Below, in pieces: positions 16,444-25,918 of a DNA stretch of 64,000 nucleotides (position 1 is its first letter; each line of letters starts with the position of its first letter). The notes below the pieces were generated by a model. It saw nothing but the letters and a program-made list of their open reading frames with translations, was not told where the DNA came from and did not search any database. The DNA comes from Bacteroides coprosuis DSM 18011 (GTDB lineage: Bacteria > Bacteroidota > Bacteroidia > Bacteroidales > Bacteroidaceae): NCBI GenBank assembly GCA_000212915.1, contig CM001167.1:2100780-2164779 (forward strand), in the 5' to 3' direction. A program made the position numbers and the translations under genes.

Positions 16444-17274
16444 TTACATTCCACTTATAGCCCTATGGGTGTAATCTCTAGCCTCAACAATTGTACCTAA
16501 AGGAGGACGTACACCTGTGTACAACACAAACTGCTCTAAGGATTGAATAACTGCCACATCTGCTCCCGAAATTGTTACCTTAGATGCTTGCTTTGCCGCT
16601 TTTAGTAAGGGAGTTTCTATGGGAAGAGCTACTACATCAAAAACCACCTGAGCTTTTTCGATTTGCCCCAAAGTAAAAGATAAGTGCAATTCTTCCTTAC
16701 CTCCTGCCATACCTATGGGGGTAGCATTGATCAATAGATCAGCTTCAAAATCTTCCGACTCCAATAGATAGGAATAGCCATAGGCTGTAGCCAAAGCCTT
16801 CCCTGCTTCGGGACGACGAACAATTACTACCCCATTCTTATAGCCATTATTGGCTAAGGCAGCCAAAACGGCTTTTGCCATACCCCCATTGCCTCGCAAA
16901 GCAAATCGAAGATTCTTATCTATCTTATTTTCTTTCAAAAGTTGTTCGATAGCAATATAGTCTGTATTGTAGCCTTTGAGCTGTCCATCGGTATTCACAA
17001 TCGTATTCACCGATTGAATTGTATTTGCAGAATGATCGAGTGCATCGAGCAAAGGGATGCAATCTTCTTTAAAAGGCATAGAGATGGCACAACCCCGAAT
17101 ACCTAAAGCACGGATACCCCGTATGGCATCTCCCAAATTTGTAGTGGTAAAGGCTTTGTAGATATAATCTAAATCGAGTTTCTCATACAAATAATTTTGG
17201 AAGAGTGTCCCGAAGTTTCCGGGTCGTGCAGCCAGCGACATACAAAGCTGCGTATTTTTGGTAATTCGTTTCAT
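16444..17274 (-). CDS. Shikimate dehydrogenase-like protein (SdhL / HI0607 type)
   Basis: 276 aa with an AroE fold. Visible motifs: substrate-domain ISMPFKED near residue 63, SVNTIVN near 88, GYNTDYIAI near 99, and the NADP loop RGNGGMAKA near 127. The usual N-terminal S-x-S shikimate-binding motif is replaced by TQLCMSLAARPGNFGTLF. That start closely resembles the AroE-like Haemophilus HI0607 protein from memory, rather than canonical AroE. These enzymes oxidise shikimate much more slowly than AroE, so a different physiological substrate is possible. It lies 65 bp downstream of the OxyR-type gene on the same strand. Confidence 0.82.
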   Translation of the reverse strand: MKRITKNTQLCMSLAARPGNFGTLFQNYLYEKLDLDYIYKAFTTTNLGDAIRGIRALGIRGCAISMPFKEDCIPLLDALDHSANTIQSVNTIVNTDGQLKGYNTDYIAIEQLLKENKIDKNLRFALRGNGGMAKAVLAALANNGYKNGVVIVRRPEAGKALATAYGYSYLLESEDFEADLLINATPIGMAGGKEELHLSFTLGQIEKAQVVFDVVALPIETPLLKAAKQASKVTISGADVAVIQSLEQFVLYTGVRPPLGTIVEARDYTHRAISGM

Positions 17275-17339
17275 AAGGATAAGACTAGTTTATATTTCAG
17301 TGTACTACTCAGTATAGAACAAATTCAATCTGGTATTGC

Positions 17340-18266
17340 TTAGATTTTCACCGAAAACTTTTTAAGTCTTTGGTTTATCATAGTCTGTGGAATTATCTTT
17401 TTTAGTTGATCTACTAAGATATTTAGCAATCGTTCCTTCACAAAATCATTTCGCACCACCAAAGAGATTTCTCTTATCTGCTCAGGATAGTTTAACGGAC
17501 GAATATTACGCTTCTGGCAACGCTTCAGTAAGTCGATATGCAGCTCGGGAATTAAAGTATAACCTCCATTGGCATCGACAATACGCACTAAGGTATCAAT
17601 ACTTCCTTCCTCATACGCAGAGATAAATTGAGAATTGGCTGGGCCAATATTTTGCACCTGGTTTTTTAAGCAATGCCCCTCTTTGAGCAACCACATTTTG
17701 TCGTCCTCAAATTCATTGGGTGAAATAGAAGCGTGAGAATATAGGGGATGACTAGGTGCTACATAAGCAAAAAAGCGTTCTTTGTAGAGCGGAATCTCAA
17801 TCAAATCGGGCATACCCACGGGTGTTGTCATAATAGCCATATCAAGTTCGGCACGTTGCAACTTATGTACCAACTGCATAGAACGAAGTTCGGATACTTC
17901 TAAGTTTACCTTGGGTGCATTCTTACTAATGTTTTTGAAGAGTGCTGGTAATATGTAAGGAGCTACCGTAGTAAGAACTCCCAAACTGATATCTCCTTGA
18001 TCATGCTGACGTTCCAACTCTACAATTTCTTCAAATTGCGAAGTATGATATAAAATAACCTTTGCCTGATCTATCAATTTCTGACCTAAAGCAGTGGGTT
18101 CTACAGGTTGAGATTTACGATCGAAAATTACCACATCCATTTCTGTTTCTAGCTTCTGTATCATCGAGCTAAGCGTGGATTGAGTAACCTTGCACGCTGT
18201 AGCCGCCTGACCGAAATGTCGGTATTCATGTACAGCTACTATATAGTGTAATTGTTGTAATGTCAT
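17340..18266 (-). CDS. oxyR: OxyR-type LysR-family regulator lacking the second redox cysteine
   Basis: 308 aa. The N-terminal winged helix-turn-helix reads LQQLHYIVAVHEYRHFGQAA..VTQSTLSSMIQKLE. The C-terminal LysR substrate domain follows the OxyR pattern (APYILPALF, DMAIMTTPV, WLLKEGHCLKNQ). The peroxidatic cysteine falls at C199, the same number as in E. coli OxyR. The position of C208 is glycine, and no other cysteine lies nearby (the others are C25 and C240). In the family, C199-C208 disulfide formation turns on peroxide-defence genes; here a disulfide would need another partner, or sensing would use another oxidised form. Confidence 0.82.
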   Translation of the reverse strand: MTLQQLHYIVAVHEYRHFGQAATACKVTQSTLSSMIQKLETEMDVVIFDRKSQPVEPTALGQKLIDQAKVILYHTSQFEEIVELERQHDQGDISLGVLTTVAPYILPALFKNISKNAPKVNLEVSELRSMQLVHKLQRAELDMAIMTTPVGMPDLIEIPLYKERFFAYVAPSHPLYSHASISPNEFEDDKMWLLKEGHCLKNQVQNIGPANSQFISAYEEGSIDTLVRIVDANGGYTLIPELHIDLLKRCQKRNIRPLNYPEQIREISLVVRNDFVKERLLNILVDQLKKIIPQTMINQRLKKFSVKI

Positions 18267-18519
18267 ATCTAATCGATTTTATCAATGTAAAGATAGACAT
18301 TATCTGTTTGATAAATAAAGAAAGAAAATATAAGTTTGTAAGCGATAACAAAAAAAGAATGAAAAGTGAATCTATTTTTCTAAGTCAAACTCTTTTATTC
18401 GATCTGTTCCATAACTTCAATAGGCTTACGAATATATAGAGGAAACTTTCCATTCATAAACCAAAACATTACTCCAAGTCGCTCCGTGCGAGTTGGCCAT
18501 ATAAATTAAAGATAAGATT

Positions 18520-18891
18520 ATGATTATTGCTATTCCAACAAAAAACGGTCAGGTAGATAACCACTTCGGTCACTGCGAATTTTACACCCTATATACAGTA
18601 GATGAAGGCAAGAATATTACTGAAACAAAACGTTTTGATGCTCCTAGTGGCTGTGGATGTAAATCGGGCGTAGCTACTACCCTACAAGAAATGGGTGTAA
18701 AAGTTATGCTTGCTGGTAATATGGGCAACGGAGCTCTTAATGTACTAGGCAATAATAATATTAAAGTTGTACGTGGTTGTTCTGGAGATGTAAACGAAGT
18801 CGTTAAAGCATACCTAGAAGGTAATCTTACCGACTCTGGTGTGGGCTGTGCTTCTCATGGAGAAGATCATGTTTGCTCTCACAACCACTAA
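18520..18891 (+). CDS. NifX/NifB-C-terminal-like (dinitrogenase cofactor biosynthesis family) protein
   Basis: 123 aa. The domain shows the family pattern: IAIPTKNGQVDNHFGHCEFY at the N-terminus, LQEMGVKVMLAGNMGNGAL near 55, and VVRGCSGDVNEVVKAYLEG near 83. The tail is rich in Cys and His (GCASHGEDHVCSHNH), a likely metal-binding addition. In non-nitrogen-fixing anaerobes these stand-alone domains are thought to bind Fe-S or Mo/Fe clusters; the role here is unknown. No nif genes are nearby. The following 190 bp contain only a weak ORF. Confidence 0.82.
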   Translation: MIIAIPTKNGQVDNHFGHCEFYTLYTVDEGKNITETKRFDAPSGCGCKSGVATTLQEMGVKVMLAGNMGNGALNVLGNNNIKVVRGCSGDVNEVVKAYLEGNLTDSGVGCASHGEDHVCSHNH

Positions 18892-19084
18892 GGATAAAAA
18901 TAGACAAAGAAATAACCGTCTTTCAACAAAGGGCTCCTATTCACCCCCTTCTCGAATATGAAGCTCTGATAGATATTATTCTAGAGTCTAATTTTGCTTT
19001 TAGGATAGACCCTAAATTTCTTTTCGGAATGGCGTGTGCTACTACAACAGTATCATGCGCCATTTCTTCATGGATACCCAAGCC

Positions 19085-19534
19085 CTATTTGATCTTGGCA
19101 TAGCTATAAAAGCCTATCAATACCAACTCATTGTCTTCATTATACTGATAGGAAAACTTCACCCCCGACTCTAGTTGGATAGCCAATGTCTTATCGTACG
19201 TATCTTTGGAGTAAAAGCTCCATTCTAAATCCTTGTAGGTCAAAAAAGCGAGTAGTACCGATAGGGGGGTATGGGTGCTCAACTGATAAAAGGGATTCAG
19301 GCAAAACTGATTATCTACCATATCAATGTTAATACCATAGAGTTTATAGTCGATAAACATATATTCTATCCCGTCCCGATAGATGGAGAATCCAGCAGTA
19401 GGATCGGATGTATCAAAGTACATCTTTTCATAATCTTGTATCTCACCCAGTTCTTCTTCAACCCTTATTAAAGTAGCCCCTACTTTTAGGTTATTGATAC
19501 TGCCTGTTTCAATATATTTACTTATATCCAGCAT
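19085..19534 (-). CDS. Hypothetical 149-aa protein, immunity-like composition
   Basis: Soluble acidic protein, MLDISKYIETGSINNLKVG.., with mixed alpha/beta character and C-terminal VLIGFYSYAKIK. It has no signal peptide or membrane segment. Size, acidity and single-gene context resemble orphan immunity proteins of polymorphic toxin systems, but no toxin is adjacent and I do not recognise the family. It lies 12 bp downstream of mutT on the same strand, so it is probably co-transcribed with it. Confidence 0.65.
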   Translation of the reverse strand: MLDISKYIETGSINNLKVGATLIRVEEELGEIQDYEKMYFDTSDPTAGFSIYRDGIEYMFIDYKLYGINIDMVDNQFCLNPFYQLSTHTPLSVLLAFLTYKDLEWSFYSKDTYDKTLAIQLESGVKFSYQYNEDNELVLIGFYSYAKIK

Positions 19535-19546
19535 ATTTCGTTGTAA

Positions 19547-19945
19547 TTAATCATTCATTTGCCTCATTATCATTCTTACGGTAGGGATATCAGCTGGAGC
19601 CCATGTTAGCTTTAACAACTCCTTTGGGGCAACCCACTTCATAGCTTCATGCTCAAGTAACTCGATATCATCTCCCTTCAAACTACAATAGAAGGTATTC
19701 AGTGCTATTTTACTTTTGGTGTAATCAAACTCGGTACGTGTAATCTTTTCATTTACTTGAATGACACAATCCAATTCCTCTTTGATTTCACGCACCAAAG
19801 CCTCCTTTAAGGTCTCCCCCGCTTCTACTTTTCCTCCTGGGAACTCCCACTTGTGAGGTAAGCGCATAGTGACACTACGTTGGGTACACAGCACCTTTCC
19901 TTCTTTAACAATTACAGCTCCTACAACTTCTATCCTTTGATTCAT
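19547..19945 (-). CDS. mutT: MutT-type Nudix hydrolase (8-oxo-dGTP diphosphatase)
   Basis: 132 aa. The full Nudix box is visible at residues 38-60: GGKVEAGETL, then the REIKEEL helix, whose glutamates bind the metal. Upstream VVGAVIVKEGKVLCTQRS and MRLPHKWEFPGGK match MutT enzymes that hydrolyse 8-oxo-dGTP to prevent mutation. Other nucleotide substrates are possible. First gene of a two-gene unit with the 149-aa protein. Confidence 0.85.
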   Translation of the reverse strand: MNQRIEVVGAVIVKEGKVLCTQRSVTMRLPHKWEFPGGKVEAGETLKEALVREIKEELDCVIQVNEKITRTEFDYTKSKIALNTFYCSLKGDDIELLEHEAMKWVAPKELLKLTWAPADIPTVRMIMRQMND

Positions 19946-20191
19946 GTTTACAATCTATTAATATCTATGCAAAATAAGACAATCTTGGAGGAATTGAAAA
20001 ATTCTTACTTTATATTTTTCAGATAAAATACATCATTCTCCAAGATACTCTGATTCACTGTGGCTCACTCCTTGAGCAGAAGAACCATATATATCAGTAA
20101 ATCAACAAATAATATTCTATCATTTGTATGGATTATTCAAAATAGTCTTCTTATTTTGGTACTGAAATTAATATAAATCCTAAAACTATTT

Positions 20192-22621
20192 ATGAAAAAC
20201 TTAACATTAACCCTATTTTTTATGCTGGGATTATCCGCACCAACTTTTGGACAAGAGAAGTTGGATTATCAGAAACCACCCAAAGAGATTTTGGAAGTAG
20301 CTGATTACGAAAGAGCTCCTATTCCTAAAATGGATAGTAGGCTTACTAAAATGGTATTGAATCATTATAATACTTACGACACCCTAGAAGATTTGGCTAT
20401 GCCAGAACTTCGATTAGCAGGGCTTCGCATCAACCCGATTACTCGTATTGAAAGTACAATGAGCTATTACAACAACCTTACTTTCAAAGATTTTAAGAGT
20501 AGAGAGGAGAAACAAATCCAAGGTCTTCCTAGCCATGCTCGTATCGCTTACCTAACATGGTCTCCCGATGAAACCCAACTAGCTTTTACAAATACAACAG
20601 AGAAAGGTGTAGAACTATGGGTGGCAGATATGACAACCTTACAAGCGAAATGCCTAACAAAGGACAACTTAAATGCTACTATTGGTCGACCTTATACATG
20701 GACTAAAGACGGCAAAGGCTTTATTGTATATATCCGTCCAACCGATAGCCCTGAGCTTATTAGTAACTCAGAGGTTCTTCCTAAAGGTCCGATAGTTTCT
20801 ATTAGTGAAGTGGGAAAGCAATCGCCCAATCGTACTTATCAAGACTTATTACAGAACCCTACTGATGAGAAGAACTTTGAGACACTTGTAAATTCAGAGT
20901 TATACTACATCGACTTAGAGGGAAATGCTACTCTATGGGCAGGTAAAGACTTGTACACAGACTTCTCTTTCTCTCCCGATGGAGAATATGTTTTGGTTTC
21001 AACTTTCACTCGTCCATACTCTTATGTAGTACCCGCTTATCGTTTCCCTACAAAAACGGTAGTACTTACTAAAGAGGGTAAACTGGTAAAGGAAATTAAT
21101 CATAAACCTCTTATTGAAAGTATGCCAAAAGGCTTCATGTCAACCTATACAGGAAAGAGAAGCATCTATTGGAGAGCAGACGAACCAGCTACTTTATACT
21201 GGGCTGAAGCTCAAGATAAGGGGGATGCAGCAAACCAAGTGGAGTACAGAGATTTTATCTACCAACTTAGAGCTCCATTTGATGGAGAGCCAAGCTTTCT
21301 AACGAAGACCATAAATAGATATGCGGGCATTACTTGGGGAGATACAAATACGGCTATCGTGTACGACCAATGGTTTGATACGCGTAACCAAAAGACCTAT
21401 TTGATAGATCCATCCAATCCTGAGAAAGAGGCTGAAATACTCTTCGACTACAACTATCAAGATAAGTATAAAAACCCAGGAGATTTTGATACAGAAAGAA
21501 ATCAGTACGACCGTTATGTGCTTCGTATGAAAGCTGGTAAAGCCTATCTAGTAGGTGATGGTTTCCGCCCCGATGGTCAGTTCCCTTTTGTAGATGAATA
21601 CAACTTCAAGACTAAAAAGACAAACCGTATCTTTGAATCAAAATACACAGATAAGAGCTTAGATATCTCACGCGTTATCGACCCCGTGAGAGGAGAATAT
21701 TTAGTAAGATTGCAATCTCAAACCGAATATCCGAATTACTATATCTACAATGCTAAAAAACGTATTGCACCCATACCCGTAACTTTCTTCAAAAACCCTT
21801 TTGAAAAGTTGGCTGGTGTTTACAAAGAAGTCATCCAATACAAACGTAAAGATGGTGTGCCTTTAAGTGGTACTCTTTACTTACCAGCAGATTATGACCG
21901 CACGGCTAAAACAGAAAAACTTCCGATGTTTATGTGGGCATACCCTACTGAATACAAGGATATAGCTAGTGCAGGACAAGTAACCACCAACCCCAATAAA
22001 TTTATTCAGCCTTATAAAACCTCGCCTATCTATTGGGTACTTAGAGGTTATGCTGTACTTGATGATGCGGCTTTCCCTATTGTGGGCGAAGGAAATGAAG
22101 AACCCAATGATACATTCATTGAGCAACTTGTAGCCAATGCTGAAGCTGCAATTGATGCTGTAGATGAACTAGGTTACATTGATAGAGATAAGGTAGCAGT
22201 AGGTGGACACTCGTACGGTGCTTTCATGACAGCCAATCTTCTTTCTCATTGTAATTTATTTGCGGCAGGTATTGCTCGTAGTGGTGCATACAACCGTACA
22301 CTAACTCCTTTTGGCTTCCAATATGAGCAACGTACTTATTGGGATGTTCCTGAGGTTTACAACACTATGTCTCCCTTTATGCACGTAGATCAGATGAAGA
22401 CTCCTCTACTGCTTATTCACGGAGCCAATGACAACAATACAGGTACTCACACCATGCAGAGTGAGCGTTACTTCAATGCCTTGAAAGGTTTTGGTGCTCC
22501 TACCCGCTTGGTATTATTACCTTTTGAAAGCCATAGCTACAAAGCAAAAGAATCTATCTTCCACATGCTTTGGGAGCAAGATGAATGGCTAGATAAATAC
22601 GTAAAGAATCGTAAGAAATAA
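20192..22621 (+). CDS. Exported S9 family peptidase (glutamyl endopeptidase-like, S9D)
   Basis: 809 aa. A signal peptide (residues 1-20, APTFGQ) is followed by a large beta-propeller-like region with WSPDETQLAF and FSPDGEYVLV repeats. The C-terminal alpha/beta-hydrolase domain holds the serine in VGGHSYGAF (about S674), the aspartate in GANDNNTGTH (about D746) and the histidine in FESHSYKAKE (about H781). The sequence resembles plant chloroplast glutamyl endopeptidase (subfamily S9D). Probably a periplasmic peptidase. Single gene with a strong terminator. Confidence 0.88.
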   Translation: MKNLTLTLFFMLGLSAPTFGQEKLDYQKPPKEILEVADYERAPIPKMDSRLTKMVLNHYNTYDTLEDLAMPELRLAGLRINPITRIESTMSYYNNLTFKDFKSREEKQIQGLPSHARIAYLTWSPDETQLAFTNTTEKGVELWVADMTTLQAKCLTKDNLNATIGRPYTWTKDGKGFIVYIRPTDSPELISNSEVLPKGPIVSISEVGKQSPNRTYQDLLQNPTDEKNFETLVNSELYYIDLEGNATLWAGKDLYTDFSFSPDGEYVLVSTFTRPYSYVVPAYRFPTKTVVLTKEGKLVKEINHKPLIESMPKGFMSTYTGKRSIYWRADEPATLYWAEAQDKGDAANQVEYRDFIYQLRAPFDGEPSFLTKTINRYAGITWGDTNTAIVYDQWFDTRNQKTYLIDPSNPEKEAEILFDYNYQDKYKNPGDFDTERNQYDRYVLRMKAGKAYLVGDGFRPDGQFPFVDEYNFKTKKTNRIFESKYTDKSLDISRVIDPVRGEYLVRLQSQTEYPNYYIYNAKKRIAPIPVTFFKNPFEKLAGVYKEVIQYKRKDGVPLSGTLYLPADYDRTAKTEKLPMFMWAYPTEYKDIASAGQVTTNPNKFIQPYKTSPIYWVLRGYAVLDDAAFPIVGEGNEEPNDTFIEQLVANAEAAIDAVDELGYIDRDKVAVGGHSYGAFMTANLLSHCNLFAAGIARSGAYNRTLTPFGFQYEQRTYWDVPEVYNTMSPFMHVDQMKTPLLLIHGANDNNTGTHTMQSERYFNALKGFGAPTRLVLLPFESHSYKAKESIFHMLWEQDEWLDKYVKNRKK

Positions 22622-22644
22622 GAGAAATACTTTATACTTATCCA

Positions 22645-22677
22645 ATAGCCTGTCTTTTCACGAGACAGGCTATTTTT
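22645..22677 (+). terminator. Terminator of the S9 peptidase gene
   Basis: AATAGCCTGTCT pairs with AGACAGGCTATT around TTTCACG, followed by TTT. Confidence 0.9.
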
Positions 22678-22797
22678 ATAATTGAGAGGTTCATAGTGAA
22701 ATAATAAGTGTACATTGAGAAGGCATAAAGAGACAATGCTTCTTAAAAAGTTGTTCCTTTCTTTTGAAAGATTATTTTAATAAAAAGCACATAAACC

Positions 22798-23493
22798 ATG
22801 ACTAAACCCTATCAACCACAGATTAGTAATTTAGAAGATTTAAAATTATTCTCCGAACAGATAATGGAACGACTAAAGGACTCTCCTTATTTGAAAGAAA
22901 AAGAATTCATTAAAGAGACCTTTAAAAAGACAAGAGAACAAACCTTCTACAACATCAAACTAAGACTTCTTGTGATAGATTCTCTTTTCTCTACCAATAT
23001 GAGTAAAAGATACTTTGGTATTGATGATTTAGCCAAAGCAATTCATGATACAGAACAAGCCCTCATTCAAAAAGGTAGTTATGAGCAATTGGAGGAACTT
23101 TTCAAGCAATCCTATGGTTTTAATAGAGAACTCAACGGACTGAAAGCTACATCTCTTCTATCCAAATACATTCATTTTGTTCGATCAGGAAACTTCCCCA
23201 TCTATGATAGTTTAGTAAAAAAAGCCTATTGGCAGATTAATAAGGAGGAAAAGATTACCCCCAATTTAGACGATACTAATTTCTATTATGCCCTCAAGAG
23301 TCTAAACGAAATTTCGGGCATTAACAATTTCGAATTGCTAGATATGACATTGTGGTATAGTCAAAAAATAACACAAGGCAGCTTCTCCTTAATCTACTCT
23401 AAAGAGGATTTAAAAAACAAACTGGCTACAACATCCCATACCTCCCTTCTGCAAGAAATACCTAACGAGGAGAGGTTCAAACAGAGTAAGTAA
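22798..23493 (+). CDS. Unrecognised 231-aa protein next to the BREX operon
   Basis: Soluble, lysine-rich, mostly helical protein. The segment ATSLLSKYIHFVRSGNFPIYDS (about residues 121-142) vaguely resembles the helical core of OGG-fold / helix-hairpin-helix proteins (K-x-L-H-F..FPI-x-D-S), but no catalytic lysine-aspartate pair can be assigned. It faces brxL convergently and lies inside the gap between the conserved S9 peptidase gene and BREX, so it may be part of the same island. Function unknown. Confidence 0.65.
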   Translation: MTKPYQPQISNLEDLKLFSEQIMERLKDSPYLKEKEFIKETFKKTREQTFYNIKLRLLVIDSLFSTNMSKRYFGIDDLAKAIHDTEQALIQKGSYEQLEELFKQSYGFNRELNGLKATSLLSKYIHFVRSGNFPIYDSLVKKAYWQINKEEKITPNLDDTNFYYALKSLNEISGINNFELLDMTLWYSQKITQGSFSLIYSKEDLKNKLATTSHTSLLQEIPNEERFKQSK

Positions 23494-23518
23494 CTGCAAG
23501 TATTCTTTCAAACAAAAC

Positions 23519-23546
23519 GGGTTGGGCTATACCCATAACCCAACCC
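23519..23546. terminator. GC-rich hairpin downstream of the 231-aa gene
   Basis: GGGTTGGG pairs with CCCAACCC with an inner TAT/ATA. There is no T-tract, so termination is inferred from position only. Confidence 0.5.
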
Positions 23547-23697
23547 ATTTGTACTTATACACTGCGTGTAACAGCATCGAATATCTACCCAACTAGTCAA
23601 TGATCGCATCTGCAAAGCTTTAGACATTTTACGCTTAGAGCTAAAAGAATACCTCCCCCTCTTTTTATTGCCTTATCAGCTAGGAATTATAAAGGAA

Positions 23698-23752
23698 TCA
23701 AGACAACAAAGGCCTGAATAATTCTAGGTTATTCAAGCCTTTGTTGTCTTGA
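23698..23752. repeat. Near-perfect 24-bp inverted repeat between convergent genes
   Basis: TCAAGACAACAAAGGC pairs perfectly with GCCTTTGTTGTCTTGA (16 bp). After one C/A mismatch, TGAATAA pairs with TTATTCA around TTCTAGG. There is no T-tract, and the stem is much longer than the other terminators here. It lies about 100 bp past the brxL stop and may be a bidirectional terminator or a remnant end of a mobile element. Confidence 0.75.
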
Positions 23753-23855
23753 GAAGCTTATGTTGGATAGAGAATAAATCTCTCACCAAAACATTCCTTT
23801 TTATATTTATTGGAATACAAAAACTTCTGATAAAATATTAATCTAAGGCAAAGTT

Positions 23856-25907
23856 CTAGCAATCTTCTAATAGTGATTTATTATTATGATTGAGAATAGT
23901 AACTTTAAATTCTTTACATTTTCTACTTTTCTGATCATAATAAGCTATATCAAATTCACTATCTACACGTTGCCAAAAATCTAAACCTCGTCCTAAAATA
24001 ATACGCCAGTCATTATCCATATCAATGATTCGGTCATGTATAACATCCTTGAATTCATAAGTAAAGTCAATATCTTCTTCTTTCAGAGAATATGCTATTG
24101 TCTTAAAATTGTTTAGAGTCTGAGGTAGATACTCTTCTTCATTATTTGTAATTAAATGTATACGAATATATTCTCCAGGTGTCTTATACTGTAAAATCAA
24201 CTGTATCAACTCCATAAAATTACGAATCTGATAAGGCCTCCGAATGTATGGATCTTCAATTTTATAAACAGATGCACTCTTAAGATACGGTCCAAACAAG
24301 GACTCATAACTTATACCCATTTGGTTATCTCTAATTTCGATATGAGAGGGAGCTAATTCATTGAAGTGTTTTTCTTTTGTAGTTTGCTCTGGAGAGGCTA
24401 AAGGCATTGTTTGTCCTAACTCTTTAGAAGTTTCTAATTGATACTTTGATCTGTATTGTACCAGTTCAAGAGTTTCAATATCTTTAGATTCTCCAGATTT
24501 ATCTATATATCTAAATTTAACTTCATCCTCATTAAATGTTTCATCCATCTTTTCGAGTTGATCTTTCACCCTTTTTCTACATTCTATCGCAAATTCAAAC
24601 AAAGAACGAGCTTCATCTTCTGTATACTCCCCATGAGGAAATAACAACTTAATTAAACCCGAAAAAGTCTTTTCAATACCCGTTTTATCACGAGTGGTTA
24701 ATGTGGAAGACAACTCAAATAGATCTATATAGGATTTTGTATAATCTTCTTTACGAAGATGCTTTAAAACCTCTGCCAGGTAGTCAACGATAAATCCGTA
24801 ATCTCGAGTAAACATCTCACTTCTTAATTTTTGAACCTCCCAACCTGGAATATAAGCATGAATACGGTCAAGAAACGCAGGATCATAATAATCTTTGGGT
24901 AATGCCTCAAACAAATTTGAATGTTTAAGCATATAGTTAACAGAGTTATCGGTATTGCCTACAAAGACCATAGAAGCTTCGGCTTGATACACATGTGTAC
25001 CCCTAGAAAAGCTCTTTTGAGCCATATAATTTTTCATGATGTCAACTAGTCCTTGATCAACTCGTTTTGACTTTCCTGCAAACTCATCATAAGCCACTAC
25101 ATCCCAATAACCAACTAATCCAATATCCCCTGTTGAGTTATTTACAAAGAGCTTAGCTTTTGTTACCTCACCTCCTGAAATCAAAATCCCATGGGGGGAT
25201 AACTCAGAGTAGATATGAGATTTTCCTGTACCTTTAGGGCCTAGTTCTATCAAATTGTAGTTATTCTCTACAAAAGGAATAAGGCGAGTCAGTTGAATCA
25301 GCTTTGAGCGTCTCGAAAACTCCTCAGGATTCAAACCTATAGTTTGCATCAATAGATCAACCCACTCTTCGGTGGTAAACTCTTTTCGAAGTTCTTTATA
25401 TTCTTCGATATCAACATAGGATATCTGTATGGGTTTAATACTTTCTACTATCCAAGGAGAAATTTTAGGGTCTTTCATTGGTAGATAACCCATATTAATT
25501 AAAGCCCACACTCCTTCAGAAAGCAATTTAGGATGTTTTTTTACATATACATCATTGATGGGAATATTACGTAAACTAATATTCGCAAAACTAGCTTCAT
25601 ATAGGTCAAATTTATCATTTAATCGTACCGAAACTTTATCAATAATACGATGATTCCCTTTTTCTCGAATAATAGCTTTAATGACTTCGGCTTGATCTCT
25701 ATGAACAAAGTGTTGAGTTATAATTTGTTTTACAAGATCTATTCCTTCTTCAATAGTTTTATCGTCATTCGTAGCGCAATACTGTCCTAATAAATACTCT
25801 AATACATATGTAGGAACTACCGCATTACCCTTAATACGGCTCGTCAAATCTTTACGAACTACCTTACCCCCAAAAACCTTATTTATCTTTTGATCTAACT
25901 CTTTCAT
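23856..25907 (-). CDS. brxL: BREX protein BrxL (Lon-like AAA+ ATPase)
   Basis: 683 aa, last gene of the type 1 BREX operon. An N-terminal helical domain is followed by an AAA+ core with Walker A GPKGTGKS (223-230) and Walker B-type VVAYDEF (270-276). The C-terminal region contains DUF-like segments typical of BrxL. Length fits the family. BrxL forms DNA-binding ATPase rings needed for phage exclusion in type 1 BREX. Its start is 12 bp from the pglZ stop. No frame damage is seen. Confidence 0.93.
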   Translation of the reverse strand: MKELDQKINKVFGGKVVRKDLTSRIKGNAVVPTYVLEYLLGQYCATNDDKTIEEGIDLVKQIITQHFVHRDQAEVIKAIIREKGNHRIIDKVSVRLNDKFDLYEASFANISLRNIPINDVYVKKHPKLLSEGVWALINMGYLPMKDPKISPWIVESIKPIQISYVDIEEYKELRKEFTTEEWVDLLMQTIGLNPEEFSRRSKLIQLTRLIPFVENNYNLIELGPKGTGKSHIYSELSPHGILISGGEVTKAKLFVNNSTGDIGLVGYWDVVAYDEFAGKSKRVDQGLVDIMKNYMAQKSFSRGTHVYQAEASMVFVGNTDNSVNYMLKHSNLFEALPKDYYDPAFLDRIHAYIPGWEVQKLRSEMFTRDYGFIVDYLAEVLKHLRKEDYTKSYIDLFELSSTLTTRDKTGIEKTFSGLIKLLFPHGEYTEDEARSLFEFAIECRKRVKDQLEKMDETFNEDEVKFRYIDKSGESKDIETLELVQYRSKYQLETSKELGQTMPLASPEQTTKEKHFNELAPSHIEIRDNQMGISYESLFGPYLKSASVYKIEDPYIRRPYQIRNFMELIQLILQYKTPGEYIRIHLITNNEEEYLPQTLNNFKTIAYSLKEEDIDFTYEFKDVIHDRIIDMDNDWRIILGRGLDFWQRVDSEFDIAYYDQKSRKCKEFKVTILNHNNKSLLEDC

Positions 25908-25918
25908 ATTTATTCTTG

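Noticed and set aside
18873-19103. 76-codon ORF overlapping the end of the NifX-like gene
   Set aside because: Overlaps a certain gene at the start and the end of a minus-strand gene at the other side; residues look random.
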